Assembly: GCF_900094925.1 (NCBI RefSeq)
Contig: NZ_FMAY01000005.1
Span: 273,240-337,239 of the forward strand
Source of the DNA: Kosakonia oryzendophytica
GTDB taxonomy: Bacteria; Pseudomonadota; Gammaproteobacteria; Enterobacterales; Enterobacteriaceae
Direction: 5' to 3'
Length of the DNA stretch: 64,000 nt
The notes below the pieces were generated by a model. It did not search any database. It had not been told where the DNA came from and was given only the letters and a program-made list of their open reading frames with translations. How positions within the stretch are numbered: position 1 is the stretch's first letter; every line of letters starts with the position of its first letter. The position numbers were made by a program, and so were the translations under genes. Of this stretch, positions 24,789-33,489 are shown one piece after another.

Positions 24789-26345
24789 ATGAAATTCAGG
24801 AAAAATGTTGCGCGTGCACTCGCGCTCAACTCATCTCTTGGCCGCAGTATCACTTTTTTTATGGCAGGGCTGCTGTTAGCTGGCATTGTCACCTGTGTCT
24901 GGACGCTGACGCGATCGTGGGACAAGACCGTGCAGGACGCGGAGCGTAGCGCCATTAATCTCTCTGTCTCGCAGTCACGCCAGGCAGAAGACACTTTTTT
25001 GCAGGCGGAGCTGGTCCTGCGTGAAGTGCGCCGCAATATTCCGCAGGAAGGTCTGGCGTCGATCACCATTCCTCCCTTTAACACCTATCTGGCCGAACTG
25101 AAAGATCGGGTTCCGCAGTTGCATGGCGTGATGGTTTTTGACGCGCAGGGGATAATGCTGGCCACATCGCTCGACAAACGCCCGCTGATGACTAACTACA
25201 GCGATCGTGAATACTTTATTTATCATCGCCACAACAATCACGGCAGTCTGCACATTGGACATGTGATCCGCAGCCGCTCCACCGGGGACATGGTGATCCC
25301 GGTATCGTTACGTATCAACGATGCGGCCGGCGGTTTTGAGGGCGTATTGCTGGCCACGGTAAAAGTGGAGTATTTCCGCCATTTCTATGGCTATTTCGAG
25401 CTTCAGGATCGCGACCTGCTGGCGTTATTAACCACTGACGGCACGACCTTATATGTGCGTCCGTATGGTGATGAGACCATCAACCAAAACCTCTCCTCCA
25501 GCCCCTTGTTCACGCGCGAATTGTCGCAAAAAGATCGCGGCCACGGCACCTGGGTGTCCACGCTGGATAACATAGAGCGTATTTATGGTTTTGCCCGCTC
25601 GGAGCGCTACCCGCTGGTGGTTGCCGCAGGCTACGATAAATCCGCCTTGTGGAATAGCTGGTTACGCGGCAGCCTGCCGGATATCGTTTTAAACGCCATG
25701 CTGCTGCTCGGCACGCTGCTTATGGGCGCGATCATTTTCCGCCAGGTCCGACTTAACGTACGAAATCAGACGCAACTGGCGACGCTGCGGGATGAGCTGA
25801 CCAGCATTAACCACACGCTGCAACTGATGGCGCTGGCCGATGGTCTGACCGGGCTTGCCAACCGCCGCCAGTTCGATCTGTTCTTGTCGCAGAGCCTCAA
25901 AAACTCAGCGCAAACGCAAAAACCGGTGTCACTCATCATGATCGATATCGACTACTTCAAACGCTATAACGATTTTTACGGCCACGTTGCCGGAGATAAC
26001 TGTTTACGGCTGGTGGGCGATATTCTGCAAAAACTGCAACTGAACAAGAACGACCTGATTGCCCGTTATGGCGGTGAAGAGTTTGCCATCATCCTGCCGG
26101 ATACCGGGCCTGAAGCAGCGCTGTTTGTTGCACGACGCGCCGTCAGTATGGTAAGAGGGGCGAAAATCCCGCACTCACAGGCAGGCGGGCAGCACGCAGT
26201 AGTAACCATTAGCGCAGGGTGTTACAGCGTGATTGCCGATGCTGATTTTGATGACGCCATTCGCCTGAAGGAGGGCGCAGATAAAGCGCTTTATCAGGCG
26301 AAGATAGAAGGGCGTGACCGTGCGATGGCGACCAGCGATAGCTAA
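24789..26345 (+). CDS. Membrane diguanylate cyclase (Cache-GGDEF)
   Basis: A 518-residue protein. A membrane helix near residues 22-44 and another near 300-318 flank a periplasmic double Cache domain ([50 protein letters not shown]). The C-terminal GGDEF domain is intact: [34 protein letters not shown] and [10 protein letters not shown]. The inhibitory RxxD site is absent: the matching residues before GGEEF read NKND, so product feedback is likely weak. GGAGGG precedes the ATG. It may make c-di-GMP in response to an external ligand, opposing the BLUF-EAL neighbour. Confidence 0.93.
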   Translation: MKFRKNVARALALNSSLGRSITFFMAGLLLAGIVTCVWTLTRSWDKTVQDAERSAINLSVSQSRQAEDTFLQAELVLREVRRNIPQEGLASITIPPFNTYLAELKDRVPQLHGVMVFDAQGIMLATSLDKRPLMTNYSDREYFIYHRHNNHGSLHIGHVIRSRSTGDMVIPVSLRINDAAGGFEGVLLATVKVEYFRHFYGYFELQDRDLLALLTTDGTTLYVRPYGDETINQNLSSSPLFTRELSQKDRGHGTWVSTLDNIERIYGFARSERYPLVVAAGYDKSALWNSWLRGSLPDIVLNAMLLLGTLLMGAIIFRQVRLNVRNQTQLATLRDELTSINHTLQLMALADGLTGLANRRQFDLFLSQSLKNSAQTQKPVSLIMIDIDYFKRYNDFYGHVAGDNCLRLVGDILQKLQLNKNDLIARYGGEEFAIILPDTGPEAALFVARRAVSMVRGAKIPHSQAGGQHAVVTISAGCYSVIADADFDDAIRLKEGADKALYQAKIEGRDRAMATSDS

Positions 26346-26764
26346 ACCGTCAGATCGCGGGTCAGATAGTGGCGCTGCATTCCCGGTTGCGGGAAGTCCG
26401 GCAGCGTCATTTTCAGCACATACCCTAATTTTTGATAAAACGGCAAGGCCTGAAAACTGAACGTATCCACCAGCGCATGGCGGCACCCCATCGCCAGCGC
26501 CTCTTTCGCCGTACGCTGCATCAGCTCACGTCCCAGTCCGGAACCACGCCGATCTTCATGCACCCACACATAGTGAATATTCAGCCATTCGCCTTCCTGT
26601 CGGGCAATCACACCACCTTGCATCACATCGTGCTCATCACGTGAATAGACCGCCAGATGCCCCCACAAACTGACATCAATAAACTGCTTATTGTAACGTC
26701 TTAGCCCCGTGAACAGTTCTTCCTGATCCTGTGCAGTGATGTCGTGCTTCACAATGAAATCCAT
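26342..26764 (-). CDS. GNAT-family N-acetyltransferase
   Basis: A 140-residue acetyltransferase of the Gcn5 fold. The acetyl-CoA loop [17 protein letters not shown] near residue 82 fits the R/QxxGxG/A motif, and the preceding [11 protein letters not shown] strand and following [18 protein letters not shown] helix are typical. The substrate is unknown. Its end overlaps that of the cyclase gene by four bases in a convergent arrangement. Confidence 0.85.
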   Translation of the reverse strand: MDFIVKHDITAQDQEELFTGLRRYNKQFIDVSLWGHLAVYSRDEHDVMQGGVIARQEGEWLNIHYVWVHEDRRGSGLGRELMQRTAKEALAMGCRHALVDTFSFQALPFYQKLGYVLKMTLPDFPQPGMQRHYLTRDLTV

Positions 26765-26802
26765 GCGATTTTCCTTTCAAACGTTAAGTCCCGACATCGT
26801 AA

Positions 26803-26837
26803 TAAAAAAAAGCCCGATAACGCTACGACTATCGGGC
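26803..26837 (-). terminator. Intrinsic terminator of the alpha/beta hydrolase gene
   Basis: Arms GCCCGATA (26812-26819) and TATCGGGC (26830-26837), followed on the minus strand by eight T residues. It ends 29 bases past the hydrolase stop. Confidence 0.92.
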
Positions 26838-26865
26838 CTTCGGCAGGCGACATACATCAACAGGC

Positions 26866-27687
26866 TTACAGTTTCTTCAGAAACGCCAGCAAATCATCGT
26901 TTAACTGGTCCTGGTGGGTTACCGCAAAACCGTGCGGACCGTTGTCATACACTTTCAGCTCCGCCCCGGCGATCAACTCAGCCGACAGTTTGCCCGTTGC
27001 TTCAAACGGCACGATCTGGTCATTGCTGCCATGAATCACCAGAGTGGGCACATCCACTTTCGCCACATCCGGACGGAAGTCGGTTTCAGAAAAGGCAGTG
27101 ACGCAGTCCAGCGTGCCTTTTAGCGATGCCAGCAGGGCAATATTCAGCGTTTGCGTCAGCACGCCCTCAGAAACCTTCTGCCCGGCGTTCAGACCGTAAA
27201 ACGGGGTGGCAAAATCACTGATAAACTGTGCGCGATCTTTACGCAAACCCGCCTGGATACCGTCAAATACGCTTTTGTCCACACCCTGCGGATGATCGGC
27301 AGTTTTACCGAAAATCGGCGTCACCGCCCCCAGCAACACCAGGCCCGCAACGCGTGCGCTACCGTAACGGCCGATATAACGGGTCACATCGCCGCCGCCC
27401 ATTGAGAAGCCCACCAGGGTTACCTCATTGAGATCAAGCGTCGTGATCAGATCGTTAATGTCCGATGCGAAGGTATCGTAGTTATAGCCGTTCCACGGTT
27501 GATCGGAACGCCCAAAACCACGGCGGTCAAACGCAATAACACGGTAACCACGCTCGGCGAGGAAATTGAGCTGGCTGTCCCACATATCACCATCCAGCGG
27601 CCAACCATGGCTGAACAGCACCGGCTTACCCGTCCCCCAGTCTTTGTAATAAATCTGAGTACCATCCTGCGTCTTAAATGTGCTCAT
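26866..27687 (-). CDS. Alpha/beta hydrolase (chloroperoxidase-like)
   Basis: A 273-residue cytosolic hydrolase of the non-haem haloperoxidase/esterase group. The oxyanion loop is LFSHGWPLDGDMW near residue 25, the nucleophile elbow is VGFSMGGGD near 95, the acid falls in HGSNDQIVPFEA near 225 and the catalytic His in YDNGPHGFAVTH near 250. Such enzymes act on esters or lactones and can give perhydrolysis in vitro; the natural substrate is unknown. It lies 41 bases downstream of the MFS gene on the same strand and could share its transcript. Confidence 0.9.
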   Translation of the reverse strand: MSTFKTQDGTQIYYKDWGTGKPVLFSHGWPLDGDMWDSQLNFLAERGYRVIAFDRRGFGRSDQPWNGYNYDTFASDINDLITTLDLNEVTLVGFSMGGGDVTRYIGRYGSARVAGLVLLGAVTPIFGKTADHPQGVDKSVFDGIQAGLRKDRAQFISDFATPFYGLNAGQKVSEGVLTQTLNIALLASLKGTLDCVTAFSETDFRPDVAKVDVPTLVIHGSNDQIVPFEATGKLSAELIAGAELKVYDNGPHGFAVTHQDQLNDDLLAFLKKL

Positions 27688-27728
27688 CTGCTTACCTCAT
27701 CGTTAAGTAGTGGGTGATTGCCATAAAC

Positions 27729-29363
27729 TTACCGCTCACCGGGCGCTATCAGATACCGCATAACCGGCGAGACGCCGCCCCGGTGGAACGCCAGCACGCG
27801 CTCCTGAATCAAACGGTCATTGACCGTATGACGCTCATGCTGGCGCAAATGCTCAATCCACGATCCCATCAACCAGGTTTCCACGAACACCCCAGGCTGA
27901 CGGATATCCTCGTACACTGCCCACCCCATCGCGCCAGTGCGTCGCCGCACACGCCGCATCTCCTGGATGGCCAGCATAAAGTGTTGTGCTTCCTGCAGTT
28001 CAATCTGGTATTCACAACTCACCAGCACCGGCCCGCGTTCATGAGCCACGGTCATCTCAACTAAGCCGTCCGGCGGCCCGATAAGATCGAGATTCAGTGC
28101 GGCATCTTTTTCCAGCCGCCAGCGTAAAACTGTAGCAGCCCCCAGCAACATTCCCACTGTCGCCGCACACAGCGACCATGAAATGCCATACGTCGAGGCC
28201 AGTTTTCCCCAAAGGGCGCTGCCCAGCGTCATCGAACCGAAAAATACCGTCAGATAGACCGCCAGCGCCCGTGCTTTCACCCAACGCGCCGCGCTCCGCT
28301 GCGCGCCAACGTTAAGCGTCGACAGCACAGCTATCCATGCAAACCCGGTGAAAAACTCAAACAGATTCAGCAGCCAGAAATGACGGACAAACGCCAGCGC
28401 CAGCATGGTCAGGGCAAACAGTAAACTGGCCGATACCATCATCTGATCGGCATTCAGTCGCTTACGCAGCGTCGGCAGCACCACGGCACCGCAAATCGCT
28501 CCCAGACCAATGCAGGCGAGCATAATGCCGTAACCGCCTGGCCCGAGCCCCAGTTCACGGCGTGCCACCAGCGGCAGCATTGCCCACCCGGCGCTACCAA
28601 AGAGGAAAAAAGCCACGGTGCGCGCCAGTACGTTGCGCAGCACTGGCGCCGCATGCACATAGCGTAGTCCGCCACGGATAGCGGTAAAGAAGTGCTCAGG
28701 CGGCAAGCGTTGCAGTGTCGTTTGTGGTTTCCAGCGGTGCAGCACATAGCCGACGCCCAGCACGGACAGGGCGTTGAGCATAAACACCATCCATGGCCCG
28801 GCAAACGAGAGGATCAAACCGCCTAACGCGGGGCCGATGGCACGACTGATATTGATCCCCAACGAGTTGAGGGCAATCGCCGGGCTGAGCTCCTGTTTTT
28901 CCACCAGATCCGGCACGATGGCCTGAAAAGCAGGGGAACTGAGCGCCGCGCCGGTGCTGAGCAAAAACGTGGCAGCCAGCAACACTTCCGGTGTGACATT
29001 GCCGGTAAATGACAGCAGCGCCAGCCCTGCTGCGGCACAGAACGTCCACACCTGCGAAAAAAGCAGGATTTTGCGACGCTCGACAATATCCGCGAGCACC
29101 CCGGCAGGCAGGACAAACAGGAACATCGGCAGACTGCTGGCCGCCTGTACCAGTGCCACCGCCAGCGGATCCGCACTCAACGAGAGCATCGTCCAGTTCA
29201 CGCCAATATCGCTCATCCATGAGCCGATATTGGACACCACCGTCGCAATCCATAGCATGCGAAACACGCGCTGACGCAGCGGTTGCCAGGCCGATCCAGA
29301 GGGTTCTCCCGCAGAAGGTGGTGACACTGTCACTGCTGCATGCAGTTCGTTTTGTTGCGTCAT
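27729..29363 (-). CDS. MFS_3-type exporter with C-terminal soluble domain
   Basis: A 544-residue protein. The first about 430 residues are an EntS-like major facilitator with twelve hydrophobic segments (MLWIATVVSNIGSWMSDIGVNW at the start and AIALNSLGINISRAIGPALGG midway). A soluble tail of about 105 residues follows, with VEMTVAHERGPVLVSCEYQI, VFVETWLMGSWIEHLRQHER and MRYLIAPGER, like the dimeric alpha-beta barrel tail found on some MFS_3 members. I set the start at the ATG at 29363, which overlaps the DoxX stop as ATGA; an upstream in-frame extension reads into DoxX. The exported compound is unknown. Confidence 0.88.
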   Translation of the reverse strand: MTQQNELHAAVTVSPPSAGEPSGSAWQPLRQRVFRMLWIATVVSNIGSWMSDIGVNWTMLSLSADPLAVALVQAASSLPMFLFVLPAGVLADIVERRKILLFSQVWTFCAAAGLALLSFTGNVTPEVLLAATFLLSTGAALSSPAFQAIVPDLVEKQELSPAIALNSLGINISRAIGPALGGLILSFAGPWMVFMLNALSVLGVGYVLHRWKPQTTLQRLPPEHFFTAIRGGLRYVHAAPVLRNVLARTVAFFLFGSAGWAMLPLVARRELGLGPGGYGIMLACIGLGAICGAVVLPTLRKRLNADQMMVSASLLFALTMLALAFVRHFWLLNLFEFFTGFAWIAVLSTLNVGAQRSAARWVKARALAVYLTVFFGSMTLGSALWGKLASTYGISWSLCAATVGMLLGAATVLRWRLEKDAALNLDLIGPPDGLVEMTVAHERGPVLVSCEYQIELQEAQHFMLAIQEMRRVRRRTGAMGWAVYEDIRQPGVFVETWLMGSWIEHLRQHERHTVNDRLIQERVLAFHRGGVSPVMRYLIAPGER

Positions 29364-29776
29364 GCAAGGGCTCCTCTGGCAGGCAGGGTGACGCGCCAGC
29401 GACCCGGCCCGGTCAGCAACAGGGTGGCAAAGATAATCAGCAACAGCCAGCCGAATTGCCCCTCCGCCAGCGACCAGTCCGCATGCACCACCAGCATCGC
29501 CACCAGTAAAACGACGATGATCGGCACACATGCCAGACGCGCCCAGAGACCGGCGATGATAAACAGCGGGCAGACAACCTCGGCAAAAATGGCCGGTAAC
29601 AGGCTCATCCACGGGCCGAAACCGAACGGATCCTCGATGTGCGCCAGTTCGTCGGTAAAATGGACGATTTTCGGCAGACCGTGTACATACAGCAGCAGCA
29701 GACTGCCCGTCAGGCGCAGGAATAACAGCCCCATATCAATACGGGGCGCAGAGACCGGAAATGTTGATGTTTTCAT
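29360..29776 (-). CDS. DoxX-family membrane protein
   Basis: A 138-residue protein with four hydrophobic segments. The pattern LLFLRLTGSLLLLYVHGLPKIVHF at residues 12-35, FAEVVCPLFIIAGLWARLACVPI in the middle and a C-terminal PGRW is usual for the DoxX family, which often pairs with thiol/redox or quinone enzymes. The ATG at 29776 is four bases after the amidohydrolase stop, and its stop overlaps the MFS start. So the unit amidohydrolase-DoxX-MFS is one transcript. Confidence 0.85.
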   Translation of the reverse strand: MKTSTFPVSAPRIDMGLLFLRLTGSLLLLYVHGLPKIVHFTDELAHIEDPFGFGPWMSLLPAIFAEVVCPLFIIAGLWARLACVPIIVVLLVAMLVVHADWSLAEGQFGWLLLIIFATLLLTGPGRWRVTLPARGALA

Positions 29777-29780
29777 GATG

Positions 29781-31655
29781 TCAGAACGCAAAGCAGCTAC
29801 AGCCAAGGGCACCCCAGAACGCGTTCTCATCCGCTACCGGCACGGCGGAGCCGCGGGCGATATCATGCTGATGAACGTGAACCCCACACGGCCCGGAACA
29901 GTGGTGCATCCCCGCAGCCTGACCCACACGCGCCGTCTGTGGCGGTGCGCTGCGATAATGCCCGGGCACGTTCACCACAGGAGACCACTCCGGCAGTACC
30001 GGGATCGCCGGTGGTGCTAACGGTGCAAAACGACCTGCGGCATACACAATCTCACCGCCCACCACCGTCAGTACCGACTCAATGCCTTTGATCTCTTCTT
30101 CCGGCACGCGGAAATAGTCTTTACTCAGCACCACCAGGTCTGCCAGTTGACCGGCTTTGATCTGACCTTTTTTCCCCTGTTCACTGGAGAACCAGGCACT
30201 GCCTTGCGTCCACAGCAACAGGGCGGTATCACGATCGAGTCGCGCACTGCTTTCGTACATCTGCATACCGCCGACGGTACGCCCGGAGACCAGCCAGTAG
30301 AGTGCCGTCCACGGGTTATAGCTGGCGACACGAGTGGCATCGGTTCCCAGACCAACCGGCAACCCCGCTTCCAGCATGCGCGCTACCGGTGGCGTATGTT
30401 TCGTGGCTTGCTGACCGTAGCGCTCGGCGAAATACTCGCCCTGAAACGCCATCCGGTGCTGTACAGCAATGCCGCCGCCCAGCGCTTTGACACGCTCAAT
30501 ATTGGCTTCGGTAATGGTTTCCGCATGGTCGAAGAACCAGTGCAGACCATCAAAGGGGATCTCGCGATTCACTTTTTCGAACACATCCAGCATGCGGCTG
30601 ATGGACTCGTTATAGGTGGCGTGCAGGCGGAACGGCCAACGGTGTTCGACCAGGTGGCGTACCACGCGCTCCAGTTCCTCTTCCATACCTGCTGCCAGAT
30701 CCGGGCGCGGTTCAAGGAAGTCCTCAAAATCTGCTGCGGAGAACACCAGCATTTCACCTGCGCCATTATGGCGGAAGAAATCGCTGCCCTGACCGGGCGT
30801 CAGCATGTCGGTCCATTTTTCAAAGTCTTCCAGCTCATGCCCCGGACGCTGGGTAAACAGGTTATAGGCAATGCGCACCGTCATCTGTTTTTTGGCGTGC
30901 AGTTCGGCAATCACCTCATAATCTTCCGGGTAGTTCTGGAAACCGCCGCCTGCGTCGATAGCGCTGGTCAGGCCGAGGCGGTTCAGTTCGCGCATAAACT
31001 GGCGCGTGGAATTGACCTGCTGCTCCAGCGGCAGTTTCGGGCCTTTCGCCAGCGTAGCGTAGAGGATCATCGCGTTCGGGCGGGCGATCAACATGCCGGT
31101 AGGGTTGCCGTTACGGTCACGCTGGATCTCGCCGCCGGGTGGGTTAGGGGTATCGCGTGTGTAACCGACCACCTTTAGTGCGGCGCGGTTAAGCAGGGCG
31201 CGATCGTAGAGATGAAGGATAAAAACCGGGGTGTCCGGTGCAGCCTCGTTGATTTCATCCAGCGTCGGCATGCGTCGCTCGGCAAACTGAAACTCTGTCC
31301 AGCCGCCCACCACGCGCACCCACTGCGGCGAGGGGGTACGCAGCGCCTGTTCTTTCAGCATACGCAGCGCATCCGCCAGTGAAGGCACGCCTTCCCAGCG
31401 CAGTTCCAGATTGTAGTTCAGCCCGCCGCGAATCAGGTGCAGGTGGGAGTCATTAAGACCCGGGATCGCGGTCTGACCCTGCAAATCGATAACCTTGGTG
31501 CGCTCGCCCTGCCAGGCCATCACCTCTGCGGCAGTGCCGACGTTGACAAACTTTCCGTCACGGATGGCAACCGCGTCGGCAAACGGGTTTTCGCGATCGA
31601 CCGTGTGAAACTGGCCATTAAGCAATATCAGTTCTGCGTGTGTGAGCGAATCCAT
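29781..31655 (-). CDS. YtcJ-like metal-dependent amidohydrolase with Cys/His-rich tail
   Basis: A 624-residue amidohydrolase of the YtcJ/NfdA type, longer than usual. The metal site HLH lies in LNDSHLHLIRGG near residue 70, further His are in FRLHATYNES and FDHAETI, and Asp in GLGTDATRVASYNPW. Residues 1-525 form the barrel and its flanking beta domain. The last 40 residues form an extension rich in Cys and His (MHHCSGPCGVHVHQHD...LGCSCFAF), which could bind metal or link to a redox partner. The second of two adjacent ATGs is preferred because GGAGG is four bases before it; 31658 is the alternative. It diverges from the YcaC-like gene. Confidence 0.88.
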   Translation of the reverse strand: MDSLTHAELILLNGQFHTVDRENPFADAVAIRDGKFVNVGTAAEVMAWQGERTKVIDLQGQTAIPGLNDSHLHLIRGGLNYNLELRWEGVPSLADALRMLKEQALRTPSPQWVRVVGGWTEFQFAERRMPTLDEINEAAPDTPVFILHLYDRALLNRAALKVVGYTRDTPNPPGGEIQRDRNGNPTGMLIARPNAMILYATLAKGPKLPLEQQVNSTRQFMRELNRLGLTSAIDAGGGFQNYPEDYEVIAELHAKKQMTVRIAYNLFTQRPGHELEDFEKWTDMLTPGQGSDFFRHNGAGEMLVFSAADFEDFLEPRPDLAAGMEEELERVVRHLVEHRWPFRLHATYNESISRMLDVFEKVNREIPFDGLHWFFDHAETITEANIERVKALGGGIAVQHRMAFQGEYFAERYGQQATKHTPPVARMLEAGLPVGLGTDATRVASYNPWTALYWLVSGRTVGGMQMYESSARLDRDTALLLWTQGSAWFSSEQGKKGQIKAGQLADLVVLSKDYFRVPEEEIKGIESVLTVVGGEIVYAAGRFAPLAPPAIPVLPEWSPVVNVPGHYRSAPPQTARVGQAAGMHHCSGPCGVHVHQHDIARGSAVPVADENAFWGALGCSCFAF

Positions 31656-31732
31656 CATTCCTCCAGTCTGAGTCGGCGCATAGCGGCCGGTAAGCAGTGG
31701 GAGGGATTATGGCGACGGGAATAAAGCGCAGG

Positions 31733-31780
31733 ATAGTTGTACCAAAGTATAGGTATACCAAAGGATAGTTATACGATCAG
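31733..31780. repeat. Three tandem 16-bp repeats in the divergent promoter region
   Basis: Copies at 31733-31748 (ATAGTTGTACCAAAGT), 31749-31764 (ATAGGTATACCAAAGG) and 31765-31780 (ATAGTTATACGATCAG) have an exact 16-base period. The first two share 13 of 16 bases; the third is intact in its first half. They lie between the divergent amidohydrolase operon and the YcaC/XapX/kinase genes, so they are a likely regulator array. Confidence 0.75.
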
Positions 31781-31890
31781 ATAATGGTTTTGCCGGGGCG
31801 GGGTACCTACCATGCAGCCAACGATAGCGATGACCCGTCGTTTGCTGTCTGAACATAGCGTTCTTCACTTTAACCTCTATGGGTACTGAT

Positions 31891-32577
31891 ATGACAACCT
31901 CGAAGCTTGAAGTCCTGACCCCGGCTAACTGTCAGTTAATCTTTATCGATCACCAGCCGCAGATGGCGTTCGGCGTGCAGTCCATTGACCGCCAGGTGCT
32001 GAAAAACAATACCGTCGCGCTGGCGAAAGCCGCGAAGGTCTTCAATATCCCGACAATCATTACCACCGTGGAAACCGAAAGCTTCTCCGGCAACACCTAT
32101 CCTGAACTGCTGGATGTGTTCCCGGAGCAGGATATTCTGGAACGCACCTCAATGAACTCCTGGGACGACCAGAAGGTGCGCGATGCGCTGGCTGCTAACG
32201 GCAAACGCAAAGTGGTGGTTTCCGGTCTGTGGACAGAAGTGTGCAACAACACCTTCTCGCTGTGCGCCATGCTGGAAGGCGACTACGAAATCTATATGGT
32301 GGCCGACGCTTCTGGCGGCACCTCAAAAGAGGCACATGACTACGCCATGCAGCGCATGATTCAGGCGGGCGTGATCCCGGTGACCTGGCAGCAGGTGATG
32401 CTGGAGTGGCAGCGCGACTGGGCGCACCGCGAAACCTACGACGCGGTCATGGCGATTGTAAAAGAGCACTCTGGCGCGTATGGCATGGGCGTTGATTATG
32501 CCTACACCATGGTGCACAAAGCGCCATCCAGAGCCAAAGCCGGTCACCGCACGCTGGCACCGGTTCCGGCGCGTTAA
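31891..32577 (+). CDS. YcaC-like isochorismatase-family cysteine hydrolase
   Basis: A 228-residue cysteine hydrolase. The catalytic Asp is in LIFIDHQPQM near residue 20, the Lys is in a conserved mid-domain position, and the nucleophile Cys is in SGLWTEVCNNTFS near 120. It resembles E. coli YcaC but has a longer C-terminal tail with a basic end. The substrate is unknown. It starts at 31891 or four codons earlier at 31879; neither has a strong ribosome site. It is the first gene of the rightward unit followed by two XapX proteins and the two-component genes. Confidence 0.87.
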   Translation: MTTSKLEVLTPANCQLIFIDHQPQMAFGVQSIDRQVLKNNTVALAKAAKVFNIPTIITTVETESFSGNTYPELLDVFPEQDILERTSMNSWDDQKVRDALAANGKRKVVVSGLWTEVCNNTFSLCAMLEGDYEIYMVADASGGTSKEAHDYAMQRMIQAGVIPVTWQQVMLEWQRDWAHRETYDAVMAIVKEHSGAYGMGVDYAYTMVHKAPSRAKAGHRTLAPVPAR

Positions 32578-32643
32578 GCGCCTCGCTGACCGGTACCGAC
32601 CGGTCAGCACACTTCCTTCATTTATTCCCGGCAGGAGAAAGCC

Positions 32644-32814
32644 ATGAATATCGGCCTGATATCGTTCGCCACCGGCGTGCTGATCGGCGTGATCTACGCG
32701 CTGCTGAAAGTACGCTCTCCCGCGCCGCCCGCCATTGCACTGGTCGGTTTGCTTGGCATGTTGCTGGGCGAACAGCTGATGACCACCCTGATAACACACT
32801 CAAGCGCAGGGTAA
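32644..32814 (+). CDS. XapX domain membrane protein (first copy)
   Basis: A 56-residue protein with two membrane helices, MNIGLISFATGVLIGVIYALLKV and PPAIALVGLLGMLLGEQLM, joined by the RSPAPPA turn that defines XapX proteins. GGCAGGAGAAAGCC precedes the ATG. It lies 66 bases after the YcaC-like gene and four bases before a second XapX gene, so they are a tandem pair of unknown function. Confidence 0.85.
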   Translation: MNIGLISFATGVLIGVIYALLKVRSPAPPAIALVGLLGMLLGEQLMTTLITHSSAG

Positions 32815-32818
32815 GCCT

Positions 32819-33076
32819 ATGAAATCCTGGATTGTCTCACTCCTTGTCGGTGTTCTGGCAGGGGGGATTTATGCTTTACTAAAGGTTCACTCGCCCGCAC
32901 CGCCGGTGGTCGCGCTGTTCGGCTTGTTTGGCATGCTGGTGGGGGAACAACTGGTTCCGGCCATTCGCAGGCTGATCGCCCGCGAACCGTTAACCCTGGC
33001 GTGGTTTCGCCATGAGTGCGTGCCCAAAATCAGCGGCGCGCCGCAGCCTGAACGTTCAGACTCGCCGCCGCATTAG
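32819..33076 (+). CDS. XapX domain membrane protein (second copy)
   Basis: An 85-residue protein with the same two-helix XapX core (LLVGVLAGGIYALLKVHSPAPPVVALFGLFGMLVGEQLV) and an extra soluble tail of about 35 residues. It differs from the first copy enough to be an old duplication. The pair could form a hetero-oligomeric membrane element. It is followed 26 bases later by the receiver gene. Confidence 0.85.
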   Translation: MKSWIVSLLVGVLAGGIYALLKVHSPAPPVVALFGLFGMLVGEQLVPAIRRLIAREPLTLAWFRHECVPKISGAPQPERSDSPPH

Positions 33077-33102
33077 CGATGCCCGATGCCCGAGGATAAC
33101 GA

Positions 33103-33489
33103 ATGACGCTTACACAGCGTGTTGCCATTGTTGATGATGAACCCTCCGTGCGCAGCGGTTTGAGCAATTTGCTGCAATCCGATGGCTACGCCACGCTGAC
33201 ATTCGCTTCCGCCGAGGCATTTCTTAACGACATCCCGGCGCGCAACGACACCGCGCTGGTGATTGTCGACATAAAACTCAAAGGTATGAGCGGGGCGGCG
33301 CTGTTCGAGGCATTGCAGCAAAGCCCGACACCGCCACCGGTGATTTTTATCTCCGGTCATGATGATGAGACCTGGCCGCGATATGCGGGACGCGCGGGTG
33401 CCGTTGCTTTTTTGCGCAAACCCATCGATATCGATATCCTGCTGGAACATATTCAGCGCGTGCTGACGCCGGGCGAGGATAAACCATGA
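33103..33489 (+). CDS. Single-domain response regulator (FixJ-type receiver)
   Basis: A 128-residue protein that is only a receiver. The acidic pair is in VAIVDDEPSV near residue 8, the phospho-acceptor Asp in LVIVDIKL near 56, the Thr/Ser position in FISGHDDE near 84, and the Lys in FLRKPID near 106. There is no output domain, so it may relay phosphate or act on a partner. Its stop overlaps the start of the giant kinase gene by ATGA, so the two are made together. Confidence 0.9.
   Translation: MTLTQRVAIVDDEPSVRSGLSNLLQSDGYATLTFASAEAFLNDIPARNDTALVIVDIKLKGMSGAALFEALQQSPTPPPVIFISGHDDETWPRYAGRAGAVAFLRKPIDIDILLEHIQRVLTPGEDKP

Noticed and set aside
28696..29367. 223-codon minus-strand frame overlapping the MFS gene
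   Set aside because: Same-strand shifted frame of the MFS gene, without a domain.
30147..31178. 343-codon plus-strand frame
   Set aside because: Antisense to the amidohydrolase, no recognisable protein.
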